Origin: Ilex aquifolium
Lineage: Eukaryota; Streptophyta; Magnoliopsida; Aquifoliales; Aquifoliaceae
Reading direction: 5' to 3'
Assembly: GCA_951799425.1 (NCBI GenBank)
Contig: OX637394.1
Location: 32,834,001-32,898,000, forward strand
DNA: 64,000 nucleotides
Part shown: positions 31,916 through 43,001 of the stretch, piece by piece
How positions within the stretch are numbered: the stretch's first letter is position 1
Layout of the letters: the number at the start of each line of letters is the position of its first letter
Position numbers and translations under genes: made by a program
The notes under the pieces: model-generated
The model's database searches: none
Told to the model about the DNA's origin: nothing
The model's input: the letters and a program-made list of their open reading frames with translations, nothing else

Positions 31916-33034
31916 CTAGCCAGCTTGCGGTGTCCCCGCACGTGAAATGGTAGGGCCTTGTGCAGCACCCTGGTACTGATACTGGCTTCCCTGGCCCATA
32001 GTGGGGTAGGGAGGAGTGTAGTGAGACTGTGAATATCCCCCTGATGACTGGGACTGAGACACCCCCTGGCCCTGGGATCCCTGCCTCTGAGGAAAATCGC
32101 GCTTCATATGCCCCGGTTGGTGGCAATGATAGCAAGTCTGTTGGCCTGCCTGAAAAGGAGGCCTCTGATTTCTCCCGCCTCGGAAGGACTGACCTTGGCC
32201 TTGGCCTTGATAGCCGCGGCCCTGCCCTTGATGCCCCTGCGGAGCAGAAGTTCTCTGCTTCTTCCCCGCACTAGAAGAAAAGGATTGACCCTCCTTCTTG
32301 TCTTTACCACCCGCTTCTCGGATGTTCCTTGCATCATCAACCTCTCTCTCAATGGCCATAGCTGTCGTGACCATTGTGTCCAAGTCTTGTAGAAGGAGAC
32401 CCACAATTTTTCCCCGAATGGATAACTTCAAGCCATCCTCAAACTTACGTACTTTGGCCATGTCTGTGGCCACATAATCATAGGCGAAACGGGCTAATTC
32501 AGTGAACTTAGCCACGTATTCCATCACCGTCATTGTTCCCTGTCTCAAGTCTAAGAACTCACGGGCCTTTGCATGTCGAGCAGCCACCGGGAAGTACTTA
32601 CCCATGAAGAGTTCCTTGAACTCTGCCCATGTCATTATCCCCAAGTTCCTTGAGGTCTTGATCCAATCCCACCACACTTGGGATTCTCCTTCTAACTGAA
32701 AATTAGCTAGGGTTATCTTCGTAGCATCGAAGGTAATCTCCATTGCCCCTAAGACCTTGTCTACTTGCCGGAACCAATGATCAGCTACCATCGGGTCCGC
32801 CCCTCCCACGAAGATCGGAGGCTGATGTGCCTTGAACTTCTGGAGATGACTTGAGCCTCCTTGGCCCACATTTGCACTAGTCTGTGAAATAGTAGCAGTT
32901 GTAGCACTGTCCTGTGCAATGGTAGCAGTCGCAGTACCAATAGCCTCTATAAAGGCTTGTTGGTCAAAGACCGGTGGTGGTGGTTGGTTGTTCCGTCCAC
33001 CGCCTCGGCCGCGTCCTCTTCCTCTATTTTCCAT
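31916..33034 (-). pseudogene. gag: Gag of element G with broken zinc knuckle
   Basis: 372 residues from ATG 33034. An RG-rich start is followed by the capsid domain (about 75-240): FVGGADPMVADHWFRQVDKV, LEGESQVWWDW, FKELFMGKYFP, and RKFEDGLKLSIRGKI. The zinc knuckle reads CYHCHQPGHMKRDF: the last cysteine is Phe (TTT at 32093-32095), so zinc binding should fail. An in-frame TAG ends it where active elements usually read on into protease. Confidence 0.9.
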
Positions 33035-33376
33035 CTACACACACATTAGATAGCAATAGACTAACAATTTAGTACCCCAAAGGTAGGGATCAAACACAAA
33101 CGTTGAGAATTCTCTCATTGTCTCCCCTAGTAAAACATATGTCACATACTAGTAGACGTTTAACCCTTGAACTATCCCATTCATCCCTTTTCTGAACCCA
33201 AGGTTATGTTTTCTATCCCTAGTGTTCCTCATTTCCATATAAATTCTACCATGTATATAATTCACACAACAAGTAACACATAACAGGTAGCAAGTAGAGC
33301 ACATTACATGAAATGCGTATGGAATGCAATAGTCTAGACCCATGCCCCTCAAGCCTTAGGTAAATCGTATATCTAA
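33035..33376 (-). other. Leader of element G
   Basis: About 340 bp between the primer-binding site and the gag ATG, without coding potential, as usual for chromoviruses. Confidence 0.6.
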
Positions 33377-33388
33377 GCTCTGATACCA
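33377..33388 (-). other. Primer-binding site, initiator-Met type (element G)
   Basis: TGGTATCAGAGC on the minus strand, three bases after the 5' LTR end. Same site as elements A1 and A2. Confidence 0.92.
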
Positions 33389-33391
33389 AGC

Positions 33392-33529
33392 TGTGACGCC
33401 CCAAAAATCCGGGGGTCCGTTGATTACCCATTAACCTGCGGAATACCCGTGGATACCGAGTAACTCGATATCGCTCCGTTGTGCCCCATTTATCGGGGTC
33501 CATAATTGAACAAAAATCCGGCAGAGTCT
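33392..33529 (-). mobile_element. Element G 5' LTR, inner part (interrupted by A1)
   Basis: It ends GGGGCGTCACA on the minus strand. The LTR continues at 43002-45211 beyond A1. The insertion lies inside the U5 stem-loop that family A and G LTRs share. Confidence 0.9.
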
Positions 33530-34029
33530 TGTAACACCCCGCATTTTATTTTATATAGGTATATAGATATATAGTAAATAATTTTTGTAAAAATGTGGTT
33601 ATGTGTAGTGACGGTATGAATAAAAGCAAAAACTAGAGATACAAATGGATTGAGGAAGTTTGAGTTTCGAAGGTGTGTAAACTTGAGAAGAGGGATTATG
33701 GAAGTTTCTAAATACTTTTAGGTCAAAATAAGTTCTCCATTGAATCCGGAAGGTCGAAAAACCTTGGGAGAGGTAATATGGGGTGTATTGGAAGCTAGGA
33801 AGTATTCCGGAGTGAAAACACACTTAGAGAAAATTTGGGTAAAAATGAGTTGGGACACCTTCTAGTATTTCGATCATAACTTTTTATTCCTAACTCCAAT
33901 TGATCTGAAATATGGAAAGCAGATATTAGACATCTAGGGCTACAAAAGTGTCTCTCATGAAAATTTTCCAATTCGACCTCTAAATGGGTCAAAACTGCAC
34001 TTGAAGTTGAAGCAGAAAATCTGGGCAGT

Positions 34030-34245
34030 GACTACCGGTAGTCAACCGGTAGTCAATGGTCCAGTGTGCCCGAGCTACTGGTAGTCAACAGGTAGTCGAG
34101 TGTCCAGTGTACCCGAGCTACCGGTAGTCAACAGGTAGTCGAGTGCCAATGTACCCGAGCTACCGGTAGTCAAAATCAGCTACCGGTAGTCGCTGTAAAA
34201 ATCCGAAATTTTCAACTCGCGAACAGTCGGTCCTAGCTCCACTAT
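34030..34245 (+). promoter_or_regulatory. A1 5' LTR promoter: CTACCGGTAG cluster and TATA
   Basis: Four blocks of GACTACCGGTAGTC-type palindromes and AGGTAGTCGAGT variants lie at 34030-34191, upstream of TATAAATA (about 34236-34243). The 3' LTR copy lies at 40580-40795. Confidence 0.55.
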
Positions 34246-35157
34246 AAATACTTAATGTCAAATTTTTTAGCCTCATTTCACCCATCCAAACCCTAGGCAC
34301 CCTTACAGAGCAAAAGAAGGAGAGAAAAACACAAAAATTGGGAGAGATTTACAAGATCAAAGCCCTAGTTTTCAAGATTTTACTTCTCCATCCATTCCCT
34401 CTTCTATAATTTCACTTCACCCTCACTCAAACCTCTTAGAACCAAAAGAGAAAGTAGCAAGGGAGCAAGAAAAAGGGGAAAAGGGAGTCTTTGAAGCTTG
34501 GGTTGCTAGAGATACTTGGTTGAGGTAGGGGTTTTCTTCCATTCTTTTACATTGAGGCTAGGTTTATTTATATGTATCTCTTCACTCTAAATGTTATATG
34601 TATGCTATCAAATCCTTAATTCTTGCTATTCTTGCAATTGATGCCATGTGGAAAATATTGTGATTGTTGGGTAACCCTTGAATCTCCTTGCTTGCTACCA
34701 AACCCTAGTCTTCAAAGGAAATGTGTTTGTCTCTTGACTTCTCCCTTGTTATTGAATTCAACACATGATTGCCCATTTGTTTTGAATTCTAAGCTTGATA
34801 TTCAATACTTGATATTCTTTATTCTTGGTTCCAAGACTTGAATGTTCTTTTGGTTTGATTTCTAAGCTTCATAATCATTTGTTCTTGATTTCACACCTTG
34901 ATAGACGTTTGTTATGTATTTCCATACATGATTGTTCCTTTAAATCCTAATTTCTCCTTTGTCCATGATTTTCAAGCTTGGTGCGCCTTTATTCTTTATA
35001 CTCCAAGCTTAATATTCATTTGTAATGATTCCAAAGTTTGATTACTCATATGTTCTTGATTTCAAAACTTTAGTGTTTCATATTGAACAACAAAATAGTA
35101 TTTATGGTGATCTCATGTATTTTTCTTAGTTGGTTATGGAATTGTTACATGTTATAT

Positions 35158-35897
35158 TTTGGGGGTGGAGGTTACCCTAAAGTATGCCACCTACCGAAAG
35201 AATGGAGGTGGAGGTTACCCTAAAGTATGCCACCTACCGAAAGGAGTGTGAGAGGTTCCTTGTAAGGATGCTCACCCCTTCCCAAGAGGTTCCTTGTAAG
35301 GATGCTTGGGAAGCAAAGATGATCTAACGGGGGGTGGAGGTTACCCTAAAGTATGCCACCTACTGAAAGAATGGGGGTGGAGGTTACCCTAAAGTATGCC
35401 ACCTACCGAAAGAAGTGTGAGAGGTTCCTTGTAAGGATGCTCACCCCTTCCCAAGAGGTTCCTTGTAAGGATGCTTGGGAAGCAAAGATGATCTAACGGG
35501 GGGGTGGAGGTTACCCTAAAGTATGCCACCTACCGAAAGAATGGGGGTGGAGGTTACCCTAAAGTATGCCACCTACCGAAAGAAGTGTGAGAGGTTCCTT
35601 GTAAGGATGCTTGGGAAGCAAAGATGATCTAACGGGGGGGGGGGGGGGGTGGAGGTTACCCTAAAGTATGCCACCTACCGAAAGAATGGGGGTGGAGGTT
35701 ACCCTAAAGTATGCCACCTACCGAAAGAAGTGTGAGAGGTTCCTTGTAAGGATGCTCACCCCTTCCCAAGAGGTTCCTTGTAAGGATGCTTGGGAAGCAA
35801 AGATGATCTAACGGGGGGTGGAGGTTACCCTAAAATATGCCACCTACCGAAAGAATGGGGGTGGAGGTTACCCTAAAGTATGCCACCTACCGAAAAA
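35158..35897 (+). repeat. Tandem hairpin array in A1 5' LTR
   Basis: Ten GGTGGAGGTTACCC...GCCACCTACC monomers (each with a GGTGG/CCACC stem), in twos, alternate with blocks of two further hairpins: GTGAG..TCCTT-AAGGA..CTCAC and CCCAAG..TCCTT-AAGGA..CTTGGG. Period is about 170 bp. One block (about 35583-35616) is a fusion of the first half of one hairpin with the second half of the other. Confidence 0.92.
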
Positions 35898-36482
35898 ATT
35901 GTTGGAAATAGTGTATGGTGGACTGGATTATATTTGAAATGGTTTGCTAACTGTATATTGGTTTCACTTATTCATTTAATTACTGTTGTTCCTTAAACTT
36001 GAGATCTATTAAATGTCCTTGTTTTACTTCAAAAGTTATATATGATATTTGTGAAATGAGACCGACTTGTTTTACATGTTTTCTAAACCTTGTATGAGTT
36101 TGGGAGGATTTTCCTACAGAGCTTAGTGCTCACCCCCTACAAACCAACACATTTTTCAGGTGATGCTGTAAAAGATGATTAGTTAGAAGACGAGGAGGGA
36201 GATCCGGAGGGGGATATCTCGACGGTCCTTCGTGGTATTAGATTGAAGGGTTATTTTGGGATCATGTAAAATATAATCTTTTGTTATTCCGCTGCTAAGT
36301 TTCGTTTAATTCTTTTGGGATGTAATTGCCATGATTTGGCTTATTCTTTTAGGATAATACTATGGACATGATATATGATGAATACAATTTCTTTATTTAT
36401 GGAATTTATTTAGTCGATCTCATGTTGTGAATGGTCTTGGATAGTAATGCCGTCCAGGGTGTGTTTTGGGGCGTTACAAAGT

Positions 36483-36494
36483 TGGTATCAGAGC
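36483..36494 (+). other. Primer-binding site, initiator-Met type (A1)
   Basis: TGGTATCAGAGC, four bases after the 5' LTR end. Confidence 0.93.
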
Positions 36495-36668
36495 TTAGGC
36501 TTTAGGTCTTACATGGGAGCTGTAGGTTATGGATTACCACTAGAGCCTTAGGACTAAGTTGAATAAAAGGGGTTTGAGTTAGTTTCACACCCTTCTTGTG
36601 TTATAGACTAAAGTGATACCTAGGATGTCTTGCACATCGAGGAACTAAACTGTGGATTGATGTGTAGG

Positions 36669-37223
36669 ATGGAGGGTGGACGTGGACGTGGACGAGGACG
36701 TGGTGGCCAAGCAAATCCACCACCACCATCACCTCCCGATACCATGGATGTCATTTATCAATGCATAAGGGAGTTAACTACTCTGGTACAACACCATAAT
36801 AGAATCAACAACCAACAACAACAGGACTTAGCAAGGGGAGGCCCGATCCGGACTGGTGCTAGCAGCAGTGGAGTGGCACAAAGGGCAGCTCCGTACTGCC
36901 GACCTGACCAAGCTTCAGGGCCACGAAATCCAGTGGTTCAAGGAGCTAGGGCTACTCGAAATCGAACAGCCACTGACCCACGTCGCTGTTTCGCATGTGG
37001 CGGTTTCGGGCACATCAAACATAGATGCCCATCATTTCCTAAAAAGACCAAACAAGCCGTAGGACAAGTAAATGCAAACACGCCACCACCACAGAAGCCA
37101 CCACCGCAGAACCCGTTAAAAGATATAGCCCCCGACAACATTGATCAAGAGGGAATTCCTATTCTGACCCAACCGGGGGAAGATGTTTCCCATACAATTG
37201 CGGAAGGTATCGTTTTTCTCTAA
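36669..37223 (+). pseudogene. gag: Internally deleted Gag of A1
   Basis: A 184-residue open frame from ATG 36669 (an in-frame ATG at 36660 is possible). An RG-rich start is followed almost at once by Gln-rich linker and a zinc knuckle CFACGGFGHIKHRC (about residue 108), then Pro-rich sequence. The whole capsid domain is absent, so the N-terminal tail is joined to the nucleocapsid end. The frame closes where protease should begin. Confidence 0.75.
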
Positions 37224-40064
37224 AAGTCTTGGGCATGTATTTTCTTTGAAGTTTAATGTTACTCATTCCTTCCCACACCCCACCTATGCAAATAACTTGG
37301 GATTAGACTTTGGGAATTTAGAACATGTCTGGAGAATAGACATGCCTCGGGAGAACGGTTGGATACTAAGAGGATGTGTATAGGTGGTGTGCTTCAAATT
37401 GGGGAGCGAGAATTGATGGTAGACATGGTTGTATTAGACATGAATGGGTACGCTAGTTTGTATCATGTGGTTTAGACTAGTCTAGGAAACGAATGATAAT
37501 TTGGCTTTTGGTTTGTAAATGAGATTAGGCATGGATCTCGATTGCGAGTCATATTAGTTATATTGGAGATGGGTATGAAATAGGATGTGTGACAAAGACA
37601 CCCAAACTTGAGTTAGACAAGTATAAAGGAACCAAACAGTCCGGCAGACTACCTCGCACCAATTTGTTCATAACTCTTCATTGGAAAGTCCAAATTGTGC
37701 ACCGTTATTTTTGTTAGAACCCTAACTCGTATATATTTCCAACCATATAGGTCACGCATGCTCAAAATACTCGAGTCAAATCAGTTTATTCTTCGAAGTT
37801 GGTCAAAAATCTGCACTGTGGTGTTCTTTGGACAATAAAGTGTTGTACTTTCTTCTTAGATTCTGAAGGACCTATCCTTAAGTGAACTTCCACATTATTT
37901 AGGCTTTGATTGAGAGACACCCCCATATTGATTGAAGTGCTTTTGATGGATAAAAATATAAAAGATGATTATGATTTGGGGCTTGTCAACTTTAAGTATT
38001 CTCTTCCACTAATAGTATTGCTCATATTTTAGAAGTCCAGTGATATGATAACCCAATTGGGATGTGTGGAGATAAGATTAACTTATAGGTTCTCTAAGAT
38101 GAATTAAGTTCCTAATGATAAGGGTATGGAAGGTTACGTGTGTTACTTAAAACACATAGAAATTAAGGAATGAATGTAGTTTTGGTTCTATAATAGAAAC
38201 CCTGGGAGGGTAATGGTGAGTGCGATGTATGAGGTTGAATAATTCTTAAAGATGACCAATTGATGGAATATGGAAAAGTTACCTCGAAGGAGAGCCTATT
38301 TTGGATTAACGATAGAAATGGTGATTCTGGTTCTTAAATGGATCGGAGTGTGTTTTCATAACCGCAAACTTGAGATTACCCATGTTGTTTTGAAATATTA
38401 TAGAGAGTTGATTAAATTTACTTGGAAGTATAAATGATTTAGAAGAGTCATACCTAAGATGCTTATGGAGGATGTTATACTTCGGTAATCTTAATTCGTT
38501 GTGGACTTAGTTGACTACATTTAGAGTATCTAAGGCATTAACCATCAAGAACCTCTCAGTTAAATATGGAATCAATAGTTGATTTGTATTCACAAACTTG
38601 ATTGGAAATCTAAGAAGCATGACTAAGTTGTAGTAATTACCTTTGACCATTGGTATTGTAGGATTAAATATTATAGATGTTAAAAGCTTGATGTTGTATA
38701 TAGTAGACAATTATGAAAAGAGGATAATATCCCAAATTTGAGGTGAACCTCTATTGTTCTAGGAAACCTTATAATGTCATTGGATTTGTGTTGGGGGAAT
38801 AGGACGTTCTTCTTCTTGTCTCTTTTAGTACCTTGTTAAGATCGGAATGATTAGTTATACTTGAGGAATGTTAGTATGAGTATAGAAAATTCGAACTTAT
38901 GGTTGATGGTGATAATGGTAAAGAAGTAAATTGAAGAATCAATGATGATACCTATGAAGATTGCTTTGACATGGGATGAATCATCGAGAGTCTTATGTTA
39001 GTTTAGATTATTTTAGTTTTGGGATCCTTGACAGTCTATCCTCACATTTTGATATGTTACAAGAGGTATATTGTAATGAATGGTATCAGAAGGATTAGAA
39101 AGTATAGATATCATTAAAAGAGTTGTGATGTGAATGAAAACCACTAAGAATTGATTTGATGGTTATTAGTTCTAGCTCAAGATTGTAGATCGAGAGCAAA
39201 TATCTTGGAGATATACTTTGATCCTTAACTTAAGTATTATAGCTGGTTAATTACCCAAAATTCCCTTTGAAGGGATTTGATGGATCGTTAGGGTAAACAT
39301 TTTGGAAGCTATAATTGGAAAACAAGTGCGGTTAGGTTTTAATTGTACACTTTGGTGGAATCTAAGATACTCTCTTAGAACTTTCAAATCTATGCGAAGT
39401 TCTTATCTTGTAGCATATTTTGACTTGTGAATCGGTGGATTATAATTTATATCAGAGTGCGCAGCGAGCTTTTGGATTAATGACTGTAATGGTGACGGTA
39501 AGGAATATTATGAGAAAGTACAAATTGATGTGAAAACTAAGATTTGATCTTAGAACATTGACTTGTGTGGAGTGTGTAGTTATGAATTGAAATGATGGTA
39601 GATTTCAAGATTTTGAATCCCTCTTGGGTTGTGAGAGACGAAATCTTGAAGAACGTTGTATCTATTTTCAGGAATTGAGATAAATCTTACCGTGATGCCA
39701 TTAACAAATTTTGTGTTACACCATGATGTTAGTATAGGGAAGATGAGTAATCCTAATGGTGGAATTGCATTTGAGTTATTTTGATATGCTTATGAAGAAG
39801 ATACATGTAAGAAGCAAATATGAGGTTGATTGAATTGATTGGTGAAATTCAAAAGAGAAGTGATATTTAATGAGTACACAATTAAGTATTATGATCTAGT
39901 AGTTAGGCATGAAAAGAAATTAGTTGCAACAATCGTATACAAGTATTAAGAGTAGAGGTGATAAATGAATTCTAGTGAAGGAATGAATTTTGATTCTAGT
40001 CTCTCGAATTATTGAGAATTTGAGAGACTAACTCGACGATTAAGTTTCGAGGACGAAACTTTCT
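37224..40064 (+). other. A1 non-coding interior
   Basis: No pol domain is recognisable. Stretches about 37440-38110 match the A2 interior (about 49740-50370), including a CATAACTCTT...CCAACCATATAGG module. About 39445-39480 matches A2 at 52715-52750, just before its integrase end. The region looks like a heavily mutated, deleted pol. Confidence 0.6.
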
Positions 40065-40079
40065 TTAAGGGGGGTGGAT
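40065..40079 (+). other. Polypurine tract of A1
   Basis: AAGGGGGGTGGA just before the 3' LTR, following TTTCGAGGACGAAACTTTC. Confidence 0.85.
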
Positions 40080-42996
40080 TGTAACACCCCGCATTTTATT
40101 TTATATAGGTATATAGATATATAGTAAATAATTTTTGTAAAAATGTGGATATGTGTAGTGACGGTATGAATAAAAGCAAAAACTAGAGATACAAATGGAT
40201 TGGGGAAGTTTGAGTTTCGAAGGTGTGTAAACTTGAGAAGAGGGATTATGGAAGTTTCTAAATACTTTTAGGTCAAAATAAGTTCTCCATTGAATCCGGA
40301 AGGTCGAACAACCTTGGGACAGGTAATATGGGGTGTATTGGAAGCTAGGAAGTATTCCGGAGTGAAAACACACTCAGAGAAAATTTGGGTAAAAATGAGT
40401 TGGGACACCTTCTAGTATTTCGATCATAACTTTTTATTCCTAACTCCAATTGATCTGAAATATGGAAAGCAGATATTAGACATCTAGGGCTACAAAAGTG
40501 TCTCTCATGAAAATTTTCCAATTCGACCTCTAAATGGGTCAAAACTGCACTTGAAGTTGAAGCAGAAAATCTGGGCAGTGACTACCGGTAGTCAACCGGT
40601 AGTCAATGGTCCAGTGTGCCCGAGCTACCGGTAGTCAACAGGTAGTCGAGTGTCCAGTGTACCCGAGCTACCGGTAGTCAACAGGTAGTCGAGTGCCAAT
40701 GTACCCGAGCTACCGGTAGTCAAAATCAGCTACCGGTAGTCGCTGTAAAAATCCGAAATTTTCAACTCGCGAACAGTCGGTCCTAGCTCCACTATAAATA
40801 CTTAATGTCAAATTTTTTAGCCTCATTTCACCCATCCAAACCCTAGGCACCCTTACAGAGCAAAAGAGGGAGAGAAAAACACAAAAATTGGGAGAGATTT
40901 ACAAGATCAAAGCCCAAGTTTTCAAGATTTTACTTCTCCATCCATTCCCTCTTCTATAATTTCACTTCACCCTCACTCAAACCTCTTAGAACCAAAAGAG
41001 AAAGTAGCAAGGGAGCAAGAAAAAGGGGAAAAGAGAGTCTTTGAAGCTTGGGTTGCTAGAGATACTTGGTTGAGGTAGGGGTTTTCTTCCATTCTTTTAC
41101 ATTGAGGCTAGGTTTATTTATATGTATCTCTTCACTCTAAATGTTATATGTATGCTATCAAATCCTTAATTCTTGCTATTCTTGCAATTGATGCCATGTG
41201 GAAAATATTGTGATTGTTGGGTAACCCTTGAATCTCCTTGCTTGCTACCAAACCCTAGTCTTCAAAGGAAATGTGTTTGTCTCTTGACTTCTCCCTTGTT
41301 ATTGAATTCAACACATGATTGCCCCTTTGTTTTGAATTTTAAGCTTGATATTCTTTATTCTTGATTCCAAGACTTGAATGTTCTTTTGGTTTGATTTCTA
41401 AGCTTCATAATCATTTGTTCTTGATTTCACACCTTGATAGACGTTTGTTATGTATTTCCATACATGATTGTTCCTTTAAATCCTAATTTCTCCTTTGTCC
41501 ATGATTTTCAAGCTTGGTGCGCCTTTATTCTTTATACTCCAAGCTTAATATTCATTTGTAATGATTCCAAAGTTTGATTACTCATATGTTCTTGATTTCA
41601 AAACTTTAGTGTTTCATATTGAACAACAAAATAGTATTTATGGTGATCTCATGTATTTTTCTTAGTTGGTTGTGGAATTGTTACATGTTATATTTTGGGG
41701 GTGGAGGTTAACCTAAAGTATGCCACCTACCGAAAGAATGGAGGTGGAGGTTACCCTAAAGTATGCCACCTACCGAAAGGAGTGTGAGAGGTTCCTTGTA
41801 AGGATGCTCACCCCTTCCCAAGAGGTTCCTTGTAAGGATGTTTGGGAAGCAAAGATGATCTAACGGGGGATGGAGGTTACCCTAAAGTATGTCACCTACC
41901 GAAAGAATTGGGGTGGAGGTTACCCTAAAGTATGCCACCTACCGAAAGAAGTGTGAGAGGTTCCTTGTAAGGATGCTCACCCCTTCCCAAGAGGTTCCTT
42001 GTAAGGATGCTTGGGAAGCAAAGATGATCTAACGGAGGGGTGGAGGTTACCCTAAAGTATGCCACCTACCGAAAGAATGGGGGTGGAGGTTACCCTAAAG
42101 TATGCCACCTACCGAAAGAAGTGTGAGAGGTTCCTTGTAAGGATGCTCACCCCTTCCCAAGAGGTTCCCTGTAAGGATGCTTGGGAAGCAAAGATGATCT
42201 AACGGGGGGGTGGAGGTTACCCTAAAGTATGTCACCTACCGAAAGAATGGGGGTGGAGGTTACCCTAAAGTATGCCACCTACCGAAAGAAGTGTGAGAGG
42301 TTCCTTGTAAGGATGCTCACCCCTTCCCAAGAGGTTCCTTGTAAGAATGCTTGGGAAGCAAAGATGATCTAACGAGGGGTGGAGGTTACCCTAAAGTATG
42401 CCACCTACCGAAAGAATTGTTGGAAATAGTGTATGGTGGACTGGATTATATTTGAAATGGTTTGCTAACTGTATAGTGGTTTCACTTATTCATTTAATTA
42501 CTGTTGTTCCTTAAACTTGAGATCTATTAAATGTCCTTGTTTTACTTCAAAAGTTATATATGATATTTGTGAAATGAGACCGACTTGTTTTACATGTTTT
42601 CTAAACCTTGTTTGAGTTTGGGAGGATTTTCCTACAGAGCTTAGTGCTCACCCCCTACAAACCAACACATTTTTCAGGTGATACTGTAAAAGATGATTAG
42701 TTAGAAGACGAGGAGGGAGATCCGGAGGGGGATATCTCGACGGTCCTTCGTGGTATTAGATTGAAGGGTTATTTTGGGATCATGTAAAATATAATCTTTT
42801 GTTATTCCGCTGTTAAGTTTCGTTTAATTCTTTTGGGATGTAATTGCCATGATTTGGCTTATTCTTTTAGGATAATGCTATGGACATGATATATGATGAA
42901 TAAAATTTCTTTATTTATGGAATTTATTTAGTCGCTCTCATGTTGTGAATGGTCTTGGATAGTAATGCCGTCCAGGGTGTGTTTTGGGGCGTTACA
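40080..42996 (+). mobile_element. A1 3' LTR (2917 bp)
   Basis: Nearly identical to 33530-36478 outside the hairpin array. It is followed by the target duplication AGTCT. Confidence 0.95.
41695..42413 (+). repeat. Tandem hairpin array in A1 3' LTR
   Basis: Nine GGTGG...CCACC monomers and four complete two-hairpin blocks. The 5' LTR has ten monomers and one fused block, so the arrays changed after insertion. Confidence 0.92.
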
Positions 42997-43001
42997 AGTC
43001 T

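Larger units (their letters stand above)
29012..33391 (-). mobile_element. Element G: decayed Tekay/Del-like chromovirus, internal region
   Basis: Reading on the minus strand from the 5' LTR end (33392): initiator-Met primer site 33377-33388, gag, protease, RT, RNase H and integrase, cut at 29011 by element D. The frame runs continuously from gag into pol but has four TAG stops, a 25-bp tandem duplication and a single-base frameshift. The integrase C terminus, any chromodomain and the 3' LTR are missing. Confidence 0.9.
33530..36478 (+). mobile_element. A1 5' LTR (2949 bp)
   Basis: TGTAACACCCC...GGGGCGTTACA. It contains a CTACCGGTAG palindrome cluster, TATA box, donor-like GTAGGGG (34525), hairpin array 35158-35897 and acceptor TTTTTCAG (to 36159). 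Unlike the solo LTRs it lacks the U5 stem-loop, and the acidic frame is broken by an early TAG. Confidence 0.93.
33530..42996 (+). mobile_element. Element A1: complete, pol-less chromovirus-type element
   Basis: 5' LTR 33530-36478, initiator-Met primer site 36483-36494, gag remnant 36669-37223, ~2.8 kb of non-coding interior, polypurine tract 40065-40079 and 3' LTR 40080-42996. The perfect 5-bp target duplication AGTCT (33525-33529 and 42997-43001) shows insertion into the G 5' LTR. Sequence before the polypurine tract (TTTCGAGGACGAAACTTTC) is of Tekay/Del type. Without pol it must use proteins of another element. Confidence 0.95.

Noticed and set aside
35158-35897. Regular repeats resembling a CRISPR array
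   Set aside because: Plant LTR context, adjacent tandem units without unique spacers, no cas genes.
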